Assembly (NCBI GenBank): GCA_021820805.1
Contig: JAKADF010000265.1
Span: forward strand, 1 to 5,540
Direction: 5' to 3'
Source: Bacillota bacterium
GTDB taxonomy: Bacteria; Bacillota; Bacilli; Alicyclobacillales; Alicyclobacillaceae
Length of the DNA stretch: 5,540 bases
The position numbers and the translations under genes are program-made. Shown piece after piece: positions 1 to 5,393 of the stretch. The notes under the pieces are model-generated. The model worked only from the letters and a program-made list of their open reading frames with translations, ran no database searches and was not told the DNA's origin. Positions within the stretch are counted from its first letter, which is position 1, and every line of letters starts with the position of its first letter.

Positions 1-1
1 T

Positions 2-813
2 GATTATCGAATTTACATTGAAAACAAAATTGAAAATTATACGGAGTCTAATGAAATCACGCTAAACTGTCGTATCAAAGTGCTGTTTGAAGCCAAACAC
101 ATTAAGCAGTATTTCGATGGTAACTGGTATTTTGGTATGGCCAAGTTGGTACATAAGCACGGTAAATGCTTCTTGCTCCTACACATCCCGATGACCAAAG
201 AAATTGAACTTTTGCCTGAGCAAAATATAAGTAAGGTCGTAGACATTGATTTTGGCATTAATTCTGTAGCAACTGCCTATGAACCACAAGGTAAAGTAGC
301 GTTTTTTAACGGTAGAACCATCAAGAACAAGCGCTCGTGTTACAAGCACCTTTGTAAGAAACTTTAGCAAAGAAGTACGCCCGTAGGAAACTAAACAAAT
401 CGGGTTAAGACGGATGTCAGATGTCGACCTTCAGGTATCAAAGGCACTCATTGATCGTTATGGCAAAAAAATACTCTCTTTGTAATCGAAGACCTAACAG
501 ATGTCTGCCACACCCCAGTGCGTGTCAGAGTTAAAGATCGGTATGGAACAGTATCCTGGGCATTTTACCAGATACGGCAAATGATTGAGTACAAAGCAGT
601 TTTGCATAGTTCAAAGGTGATTGTAGTCGACCCCGAATATACTTCACAAGCGTGCTCGAAGTGCAGACATACCGAGAGGCAAACCGTAATAAAAAGAAGC
701 ACATATTTTGTTGTCGGAACTGTGGGTACTGCTCTAGTGATGACCGCATTGGTGAAATAAATCTTTGGCGAAAAGGAATCAAGTACATAGTCAAAGTGGC
801 CACACAGGCATGA
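2..813 (+). pseudogene. tnpB: Frameshifted IS200/IS605-type TnpB (OrfB) relic, 5' end outside window
   Basis: TnpB is an RNA-guided nuclease encoded by IS200/IS605 elements, and this is a decayed copy. Reading is open from base 2 to a TAG at 365-367 and includes a typical RuvC-I block (DIDFGIN, Asp codon 248-250) and the GRTIKNKRSCYKHL segment. The coding frame then jumps. An ARRKLNKSG stretch (379-405) is in frame 1, MSDVDLQVSKALIDRYGK (414-466) is in frame 3, and from the A-run at 465-470 frame 2 resumes with LFVIEDLTD (RuvC-II Glu codon 488-490), DRYGTVSWAFYQIRQM and the first zinc-ribbon pair CSKC (653-664). A further shift near 676-680 restores HIFCCRNCGYCSSDDRIGEINL, with the second Cys pair (712-723) and the last catalytic Asp (739-744), ending at TGA 811-813. 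All three acidic residues and four cysteines can still be read, but across at least four frame changes, so no active protein is expected. The start lies outside the window. Confidence 0.9.
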
Positions 814-945
814 ACTATGTGGTTGAGTAACCGTCAACCTGTCTAATGTAACTATTGAGTACAACTTCGGTACTCGGCTATTGTAATGTGAGAGGTAAAA
901 GCTGTTTACCATTAGACCAGTTACAAGCTCCTGCCACTCATTGAC
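814..945 (+). ncRNA. Right-end region of the first IS605 relic; candidate omega-RNA scaffold
   Basis: This stretch directly follows the tnpB stop. It contains two perfect hairpins: GAGTAC at 857-862 pairs with GTACTC at 870-875 (7-nt loop), and GGTAAA at 894-899 pairs with TTTACC at 905-910 (5-nt loop). It ends in CAAGCTCCTGCCACT (924-938), which resembles the start of the terminal hairpin of many IS200/IS605 right ends. In this family the guide (omega) RNA is transcribed from the 3' part of tnpB and the right end, with the guide taken from sequence beyond the element tip. Assignment as an omega RNA is inferred from position and hairpins. The expected second half of the terminal hairpin is not evident, so the tip cannot be placed exactly. 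The relic is probably silent. Confidence 0.5.
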
Positions 946-1099
946 AAGATAGAGTAGATTATGTGCCCTATACAATGTTTTTTCTGCTTATGCTAACGCA
1001 ATGGTATATATTTTTTGACCGTTTTTTGGAGATATGTTTGATAAATAAATGATGAAATATTGTAATGGTTCGTTAGGTAAAAGAGCAAAATAATAAGTA

Positions 1100-1108
1100 T
1101 GCTATGAT
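1100..1108 (+). promoter_or_regulatory. Possible extended -10 promoter element upstream of flgB
   Basis: TGCTATGAT reads as an extended -10: the TG dinucleotide, one base, then TATGAT, which matches TATAAT at 5 of 6 positions. No convincing -35 box lies 16-18 bases upstream. It would give a leader of about 60 nt before flgB. A TTGACC at 1015-1020 looks like a -35 box but has no good -10 at standard spacing. No clear SigD-type flagellar promoter was found. The rest of 976-1174 is AT-rich and without recognisable genes. Confidence 0.3.
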
Positions 1109-1162
1109 TCCCGCTGCTTGTACTCGATGTAACTCTGATGTAATTTTGTTTTATGAGAAAGT

Positions 1163-1168
1163 AGAGGT
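1163..1168 (+). promoter_or_regulatory. Ribosome binding site deciding the flgB start
   Basis: AGAGGT sits 6 bases before ATG 1175, a good Shine-Dalgarno distance. The alternative in-frame GTG at 1169 would directly abut the motif and is too close to be used, so the ATG is preferred. Confidence 0.65.
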
Positions 1169-1174
1169 GTGAAA

Positions 1175-1585
1175 ATGCTAAATTCATCATTTTTTAACCT
1201 AATGAAAAATGCACTTATTGCATCAGATTTAAAGCAGCAAGTTTATGCAAACAATATTGCAAATCAAAATACGCCAGGTTTTAAGGAACAAAGTGTTCAG
1301 TTTAATTCGCTTTTGCAACAAGCTATGACCAGTACCCCACCAGCCAAGTTAGGCCAAAAATACATTCCGATCTCAGTGAGTGGCTTCCCTTTTAACATTG
1401 GAGCAGCAAGCCAGGTAAGCCCCCGTGTTGTTCAGGATACTTCAACCACGATGAGCAATAATGGCAATAACGTAGATATTGACGCTCAAATGGTGGGTTT
1501 AGCTGAAAATCAAATTAAGTATAACGTTCTTGCACAAATAGTTGCGGACAAGTTCAACGGTATGAAAAATGCGATTGTAGGATAA
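1175..1585 (+). CDS. flgB: Flagellar basal-body rod protein FlgB
   Basis: FlgB is one of the proximal rod subunits (with FlgC, FlgF and FliE) that connect the MS ring to the distal rod. It is exported by the flagellar type III apparatus and has no classical signal peptide, as seen here. The 136-residue product is the usual family length and carries both conserved ends. The N-terminal rod motif is YANNIANQNTPGFKEQSVQF (residues 24-43), and the C-terminal block is GNNVDIDAQMVGLAENQIKYN (about 97-117), followed by a helical tail. The middle (about 45-90) is variable and rich in Ser/Pro/Gln, as in other FlgB proteins. There is no frameshift or stop, so the gene appears intact. It is the only host gene seen in the window. 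flgC, normally next and closely spaced, is absent: what follows is non-coding DNA and insertion sequences. FlgC is less likely as an identity because of the length and the C-terminal pattern. Confidence 0.95.
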   Translation: MLNSSFFNLMKNALIASDLKQQVYANNIANQNTPGFKEQSVQFNSLLQQAMTSTPPAKLGQKYIPISVSGFPFNIGAASQVSPRVVQDTSTTMSNNGNNVDIDAQMVGLAENQIKYNVLAQIVADKFNGMKNAIVG

Positions 1586-1650
1586 TAGGTAGTAGTAATC
1601 GCCCTTTAATTGATAATCGGTTTCTATTATCTGGTTTGCTAAATGTCGAG
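1586..1650 (+). other. Short non-coding spacer after flgB
   Basis: No reading frame with a ribosome binding site follows the flgB stop. A weak AT-rich hairpin is present: GATAAT at 1612-1617 pairs with ATTATC at 1626-1631 across an 8-nt loop. It has no U-tract, so it is not called a terminator. Confidence 0.4.
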
Positions 1651-1737
1651 TATTAGCTTTACAGAAGTATACCGTAAAGCCACACGTGATTTATCTTTAG
1701 ACTTTACGGCATGCTTCTGTATATTTCGCTGCTAATA
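1651..1737. repeat. 87-base interrupted inverted repeat (long hairpin)
   Basis: The 22-base arm at 1660-1681 (TACAGAAG...CCGTAAAG) is complementary to 1700-1721 at 19 of 22 positions, with an 18-base loop that contains the palindrome CACGTG (1683-1688). One of the three differences is a G-U wobble on the + strand RNA. A second tier pairs TATTAGC (1651-1657) with GCTAATA (1731-1737). There is no T-run after either arm, so it is a poor intrinsic terminator. It could be a small non-autonomous element, paired ends of a lost insertion sequence, or a structured RNA downstream of flgB. The sequence alone does not decide between these. Confidence 0.6.
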
Positions 1738-1883
1738 GCAAAGGTGCCAATCAAACAAATCAACGATGCCAAGCTGCTCAGCAATCGTCGTGAAGACGGA
1801 GCCCATCCACTATTCGGAATCCACCCTTTCTTTGCCTCAATACTATCTAGAAAACCTCCCACTAAGAATTAATGTTTTCTTCT
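1738..1883. other. Unassigned intergenic stretch
   Basis: No gene is supported here. On the + strand a frame without a ribosome binding site is open from GTG 1744 to TAA 1870-1872 but matches no family I recognise. On the - strand a 24-residue frame (from ATG at 1806, containing TTIAEQLGIVDLFDW) looks protein-like and could be a scrap of a degraded gene, but it is too short to assign. The stretch joins the hairpin region to the presumed IS110 3' flank. Confidence 0.3.
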
Positions 1884-2237
1884 ATTTACTCTCTTATTCT
1901 CACGATTTCACACCTTGACGATTTGAAGGCAGTTTACGGAATGCTTAATGTGCCAATTTTCAAACGAGCATCCCGTTGCAGGAACAGAGATTGGTGTTTA
2001 TTTACCAATACATGGAACTTAAATATGTTCGCACCTTTGGATGTCCACACGTTCCCTTGCGGTTTACCCTCCCATGTCACACTGGGTCTATGCCCTCACA
2101 TTCCTTCGTGCTACCTCTCAAGGGGTGAATGCCGTTTCTTGCTCCTATACTGGGTCGTTGCCCTTATGGTGAATGTACTACAGCTTATCCGTGCTTCTGT
2201 TTGTCTTGGTGTTTCGTTATCACATAAGAGAGTAAAT
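1884..2237 (-). ncRNA. Candidate structured non-coding RNA in the 3' flank of the IS110 transposase
   Basis: The segment between the transposase stop and flgB carries no plausible gene but shows RNA-like structure on the - strand. A perfect 14-bp inverted repeat closes it: ATTTACTCTCTTAT at 1884-1897 against ATAAGAGAGTAAAT at 2224-2237. Inside, an 18-base motif occurs twice, 68 bases apart (15 of 18 identical, + strand 2081-2098 and 2149-2166). In both copies the - strand forms GGG-6 nt-CCC. A further hairpin pairs ATTGGT (1990-1995) with ACCAAT (2004-2009). IS110-family elements use a non-coding bridge RNA/seekRNA to choose donor and target; in the IS1111 branch it lies downstream of the transposase. 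That function is inference from position and structure only. Confidence 0.4.
2081..2166. repeat. Duplicated 18-base stem-loop motif
   Basis: ACTGGGTCTATGCCCTCA (2081-2098) and ACTGGGTCGTTGCCCTTA (2149-2166) differ at three positions, which lie in the loop and at the 3' edge. The GGG/CCC stem bases are identical in both. Outside the core, CTCC precedes each copy on the + strand at different distances (2069-2072 and 2142-2145). Conservation of the stem with loop variation resembles paired recognition loops in one RNA, although two copies are too few to prove selection. Confidence 0.5.
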
Positions 2238-2259
2238 CTACCTGACGAGTTTGAATCTC

Positions 2260-3557
2260 TTAAGCTGCTATCTGTAGTTGGGACTTCCGAAGGGGTCCCA
2301 GTAAATCTTCTGCGTTGTACTGAACTTGCTTTGTCCCCAATGTGTGTAGAACACGAATGAGTTTTCCACATAGTGCAATGAGCGACTGTTTCTTTTTCAA
2401 TGGATTACACGCTCGTGTCGTGTAATAATGGTGCAGAGCCTTGAACTCGGGGTTCTTGGCAGCCATCGGTAATATCGCTCGGAAGAGTAACGCCCTCAAC
2501 CGGGAACGACCACGTTTGGAAATGCCAGTTTCCCCTTTCTCTTGCCAGAACTGTTCTCTTTGAGGTTCAGTCCAGCGAGTCGGATGATTTGTTGTCCATG
2601 GTCATATACTTGAAGGTCGCCGACTTCAGCCAGGAATCCAGCAAGTGTTGTTACACCTATCCCTGGTACACCCAGCATCTCTTTAGTGCCTGAAATTTGG
2701 TTGATCAGTTGTTCCACCTTCGCCATGATTTCATCGCACTGCCGACAAAACAAGTCGTATTGCTCCAGTAGAGCCGTTAGTTCCAACCCGGCAGCCGTAA
2801 GCCCCTCTTTGAGACCAATGGACTTCTCAGCAGTTGTTACAAGTTGTTTTGCTCGTTTTATGCCAACAGCCCGTTTCACACCACCACTTTTCCACTGGCT
2901 CACAATCCCACTGGTGCCTAGCGAGACAAGATCCTGCGGAAATGGAAACTCACGCAGTGTAATGAGAGATGCCTTGCCTTCCCAGTCTTTAAACACTGTG
3001 GTGTATTCCGGAAAGAACCGGTCGAGCCAGTTCTGTATCCGTCGCTGTACTTGATATAGATTCACCATGACCTTCTCTCTCAAGTTCATGAGGATTCGTA
3101 AATCCGCATAGACACCCGTCGGGAGTTTGGGCTCGGTGCACTTGCCATCTTTCACTAGATTCGCAATGACCTTGGCATCCTTGTAGTCGTTTTTCGTGGG
3201 AGAGTTATCCTCCAACCCTTTGCTCTTGTTGACGTGGTGTGGGTTCACAAGCACGAACCGCACGTCTAACTCTTTCATGAAGGCACCTAACGGGAACCAG
3301 TAGTGTCCGGTCGGCTCAACGCCAAAGACGACATCCGTCTTGCCGTGCAGCCGTTGTAGCTCCTTCATCCACCTTACGAGTTTCGTCAGCCCCTCATCGT
3401 CGTTGCTAAAAACGCATTCCTTGCCTAGCTCAATCCCGCGAAAATCAATGGCTCTCGCTACATGCGTTTGCTTTGCAATATCGGCTCCTACAATGATGGT
3501 AGAATCGGTAATTTGTTGAATCCGTTGATTTTGTTTCTGTTGCATTTTATACTTCAC
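2260..3557 (-). pseudogene. IS110-family transposase, full length but split by one -1 frameshift
   Basis: IS110 transposases are DEDD recombinases that move DNA with a bridge RNA. Start is GTG 3557, chosen because AAGGAGGG lies 8 bases upstream; the frame is open further up to 3644 only through leader sequence. The RuvC-like domain carries the tetrad at Asp26 (GADIAK), Glu81 (GVEPTG), Asp124 and Asp127 (NDYKDA). A coiled middle region follows, then the C-terminal Transposase_20 domain with a helix-hairpin-helix (GVPGIG, about 296-301) and an NSSGKR motif (335-340) that probably holds the catalytic Ser. Right after it the frame changes. The zero frame would end after 353 residues at TGA 2498-2496. 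The -1 frame continues with GETGISKRGRSRLRALLFRA and HHYYTTRACNPLKKKQSL to TAA 2262-2260, giving 432 residues, a normal family length. Only this lesion is seen, so the copy is either recently broken or translated by frameshifting. Confidence 0.9.
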
Positions 3558-3560
3558 GTT

Positions 3561-3625
3561 GAGCGCCCTCCTTAATTTAGGGAATGAATGTCGACCATTC
3601 GGAACCCAGCATACAGGAGGCGCTC
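3561..3625 (-). promoter_or_regulatory. Three-tier leader hairpin covering the transposase ribosome binding site
   Basis: On the - strand GAGCGCCTCCT (3625-3615) pairs with AGGAGGGCGCTC (3572-3561), 11 bp with one bulged G, and so buries the AAGGAGGG binding site of the transposase. Inside, GGG (3607-3605) pairs with CCC (3582-3580), and GAATG (3600-3596) pairs with CATTC (3590-3586) around a 5-nt loop. A symmetrical 7/7 internal loop separates the outer stem from the GGG/CCC pair. Such hairpins in other insertion sequences block transposase translation from read-through transcripts. Its place in the 5' end also fits the bridge RNA position of the IS110 branch of the family. The base pairing is seen; both roles are inferred. 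Confidence 0.65.
3566..3573 (-). promoter_or_regulatory. Strong ribosome binding site of the IS110 transposase
   Basis: AAGGAGGG on the - strand, 8 bases before GTG 3557, is a near-ideal Shine-Dalgarno sequence and decides the start codon. It forms the 3' arm of the leader hairpin. Confidence 0.75.
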
Positions 3626-3769
3626 TTTTTATTTTAAACTCCAAATTAATTCATTACAGGAATGGCTCCTCAATATACGTATAAACGGTAGAACGTAGAT
3701 TTTGCATTAACTTATAACGCTTGAAACAAAGCTACAGTTATTATATCTAATGTTTATTGAAATATTATT

Positions 3770-3789
3770 GAAAACGTATGAAAACGTAC
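3770..3789. repeat. 10-base tandem duplication
   Basis: GAAAACGTAT is followed directly by GAAAACGTAC, two head-to-tail copies differing at the last base. No function is evident. The surrounding 3645-3800 stretch is AT-rich and shows no gene. Confidence 0.6.
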
Positions 3790-3810
3790 TCTCCATTTAT
3801 CAAACGCGCC

Positions 3811-3824
3811 GCAAAGCCCTTTGC
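3811..3824 (+). repeat. Candidate left-end hairpin of the second IS605 element
   Basis: GCAAAGCCCTTTGC is a perfect 6-bp stem with a 2-base loop, about 110 bases before the tnpA start. IS200/IS605 elements carry short subterminal hairpins at each end that TnpA binds as single-stranded DNA. Position supports that role. The cleavage site that should lie 5' of it cannot be identified. Confidence 0.45.
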
Positions 3825-3932
3825 TATAGTTATAAGGCAACTCGCTTTTGTCGAACTCTATTTTTTGTGCAAAATAATAGATAACACTATTATATCTAAT
3901 GTTTTGCGCTACGTTATACGTGGTGATCCATC

Positions 3933-4219
3933 ATGAGTAGAGATGCCGATTCAAACTACTATATCTCATTCGACTGTAAGTACCATGTCTGTCTTTTACC
4001 CGAAATATCGACGTAAAGTACTTGTTGAACCCGTTGACAAGACTAAAAACATCGACATTGTTTCTGAAAAAGGCAACGGAAATTTAGGCCGAAATCGCTG
4101 AAATGGAAATTATGCCTGACTATGTTCACCTTCTCATTAAGTGCAATCCCATACGACATTCACAAAGTCATCAAACAGCCCAAGGAGGTACAGAGAAGAG
4201 CAGAAATATCAGTGAGTTC
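3933..4219 (+). pseudogene. tnpA: Truncated, frameshifted TnpA (Y1 HUH transposase) relic
   Basis: TnpA is the single-strand DNA transposase of IS200/IS605 elements. The start ATG 3933 begins MSRDADSNYYISFDCKYHVC, a typical N-terminus. A shift then moves the frame to FYPKYRRKVLVEPVDK, and a later frame gives AEIAEMEIMPDYVHLLIKCNP. The metal-binding HUH motif, normally PDHVH, reads PDYVH: the first His codon is now TAT at 4121-4123. An IHKVIKQ helix follows in yet another frame. The C-terminal part with the catalytic tyrosine is missing, because tnpB begins at 4220 about 50 codons too early. At least three frame changes, a stop before AEIAEM, a lost metal ligand and a truncation make this clearly non-functional. 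Confidence 0.85.
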
Positions 4220-5373
4220 ATGAGAAAGACGTATAAGTACAGGTCCTACCAACGATAAACAACAAGAGAAAATCCAGTTCACCTTAGAACGCTGTCGCCC
4301 GCTCTACAATTGCCTGCTTGACGAACGGCGGTTTGCCTACGAAACAAATAAGACTATAGTGGATAACTATGATCAGGCAAATATGCTGAATGAGCATAAA
4401 AAGCACATTTCGGTATTGAAGCAAGTTTATTCGCAGGTGCTGCAGCATGTGGTAAAGCGACTTGATAAAGCATTTCAAGCCTTCTTTCGACGTGTAAGAG
4501 CAGGAGAAACACCAGGCTATCCGCGTTTCAAATCCATAGGACGATTTGACTCTTTCACGTAGCCACAAGGCGGCTATTCGATTAGCGGCAATAAGCTAAC
4601 ACTCACGAAGATCGGTGATGTAAAAATCAAACTCCATCGTCAGTCACAGGAGAAAATCTTAACACGTACTATCATCGTGAAAAATGGAAAGTTCGCTCGT
4701 TTGTCGTGTGAAGTGTAGCCCAATACCTTACCATAATCCAAAGAAACAGTCGGATTGATCCTGGCATCAACATCTTGCGATTACGCCCGATGGAGAGTTT
4801 TACGAACACCCAAATTATTCCAAGAGCCCGAACGGAAATCGCACATCAAACAACGAGCAGTTTCGCATAAGAAGAAAAGGTTCTACTCGCCGCCACAAAT
4901 TCATTCGTGAACTGGCTTGATTACATGAACATATCGCGAATCAACGCAAGGATCGTTCGCACAAGATATATCGAAATCTCGTCAATGAATATAGATTCAT
5001 CGCCTTTGAAAATCTGATCGTGCTGGGAATGGTCAAAAATCACCACCTCGCCAAAAGCATCGTTGATGCGTCTTGGATTCAACTCGTAAAGTACACCATG
5101 TACAAACGGAAGAAGTTGGTCGTCGTGTCATACTCATCGGTCCAAAAACACGAGTCAATTTTGCTCGAATTGAGGGAAAATTGTTTCCAAGAAACTGTCT
5201 GAGCGTGTGCATTGATGCGAAGATTGTGGTTATGTTCAGAACCGGAACATAAACGTTACGCAAAACTTCTGAAACGTGCGTTAGCCTAGCATTTCAACTT
5301 GGCTTGGGCCGAACCCTTGGAACTCAACGTAGGCGGTTGCGTCATGCGTATTCTGAAAATCCCCTGCCTTTAG
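4220..5373 (+). pseudogene. tnpB: Multiply broken TnpB relic of the second IS605 element
   Basis: The relic starts at ATG 4220 (MRKTYKYR), shifts frame near 4244, and then reads QQEKIQFTLERCRPLYNCLLDERRFAYE and PGYPRFKSIGRFDSFT, the usual TnpB N-terminal half. A codon that should be Tyr is TAG at 4560-4562. A 1-base loss near 4680, a TAG at 4715-4717 and further shifts follow. The RuvC-I Asp remains (DPGIN, 4757-4759), and so does the RuvC-II Glu (AFENL, 5008-5010), near GMVKNHHLAKSIVDASW. The zinc ribbon reads CSN-stop-GK, with TGA 5171-5173 where a Cys is expected, and another stop precedes CEDCGY. The final catalytic Asp region reads NRNIN in place of the usual DRDIN (5240-5251). The C-terminal tail runs into the right-end hairpin. 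No functional nuclease is possible. Confidence 0.88.
5361..5373 (+). repeat. Left half of the second IS605 element's right-end hairpin
   Basis: CCCCTGCCTTTAG is the first arm and loop of the terminal hairpin common in this family, whose second arm would read GGCAGGGG. That arm is absent and the sequence instead continues into IS4-type DNA. The tnpB tail (ENPLPL) overlaps this hairpin, as in related elements. Confidence 0.6.
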
Positions 5374-5393
5374 TACTTAGCATTACCCATAAG
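5374..5393 (-). mobile_element. Outer end of an IS4-family element
   Basis: The 20 bases between the IS4 transposase stop and the cut IS605 hairpin should contain the terminal inverted repeat. On the - strand, ACTTATGGGTAATGCTAAGT (5394-5375) is bounded by the short inverted repeat ACTTA/TAAGT. The exact tip is uncertain by a few bases, and the other end of the element lies outside the window, so a target duplication cannot be checked. Confidence 0.45.

Larger units (their letters stand above)
3561..3634 (+). terminator. Terminator-like hairpin on the + strand
   Basis: Read on the + strand, the same GC-rich 11-bp stem (3561-3572 with 3615-3625) is followed at once by TTTTTATTT, the layout of an intrinsic terminator. 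The 42-base interior is long but is itself folded by the GAATG/CATTC stem. It would stop transcription running antisense through the transposase gene before it reaches the next element. Confidence 0.45.
1884..3660 (-). mobile_element. IS110-family insertion sequence, tips not resolved
   Basis: The element contains the IS110 transposase reading frame, its structured 5' leader (3561-3625) and probably the structured 3' flank. IS110 elements usually make no target duplication and many lack terminal inverted repeats, so the tips cannot be located by eye. The limits given are only the outermost structures that seem to belong to it. Comparison with an identical copy elsewhere or with an empty site would fix the ends. 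Confidence 0.5.
3739..3904. repeat. 17-base direct repeat pair, 149 bases apart
   Basis: TATTATATCTAATGTTT occurs exactly at 3739-3755 and again at 3888-3904. Between the copies lie a 10-base tandem repeat and the presumed left-end hairpin of the second IS605 element. The pair could mark a past duplication or insertion, or be repeated binding sites near a transposon end. The sequence is AT-rich, which lowers its weight. Confidence 0.6.
3811..5373 (+). mobile_element. Decayed IS200/IS605-type element with tnpA and tnpB relics
   Basis: The order is left-end hairpin, tnpA, tnpB, then a right-end hairpin remnant, all on the + strand. Both genes carry multiple frameshifts or stops and changed catalytic residues, so the element is dead. 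It differs in sequence type from the relic at the left of the window, so the two are independent arrivals. Its right end is interrupted at about 5373 by an IS4-family element. The left tip is approximate. Confidence 0.75.

Noticed and set aside
565..975. 136-residue - strand frame
   Set aside because: It is antisense to the TnpB zinc ribbon and its 3' hairpins, with no binding site or family resemblance.
1651..1737. CRISPR repeat or attachment site
   Set aside because: There is only one inverted pair, no series of spaced direct repeats, and no cas or integrase gene.
1884..2237. Group I or group II intron
   Set aside because: No group II domain V-like hairpin, intron-encoded reverse transcriptase or group I core was recognised. 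The position next to an IS110 transposase is a better explanation.
1872..2360. 162-residue + strand reading frame in the IS110 3' flank
   Set aside because: It has no ribosome binding site, no recognisable family, an unusual Cys/Leu/Ser-rich composition, and runs antisense into the end of the transposase gene. The region is better explained as non-coding transposon flank.
2686..3054. 122-residue + strand frame
   Set aside because: It is a shadow frame antisense to the conserved IS110 transposase sequence.
3558..3644. 29-residue N-terminal extension of the IS110 transposase (start at 3644)
   Set aside because: The extension is encoded by the leader hairpin and has no binding site of its own. 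The strong AAGGAGGG before GTG 3557 and the family's usual N-terminus favour the shorter form.
4284..4568. 94-residue - strand frame
   Set aside because: It is antisense to the well-conserved N-terminal half of the second TnpB relic.
5033..5263. 76-residue - strand frame near the second TnpB zinc ribbon
   Set aside because: It is antisense to recognisable TnpB sequence (GMVKNHHLAKS and CEDCGY) and has no binding site.
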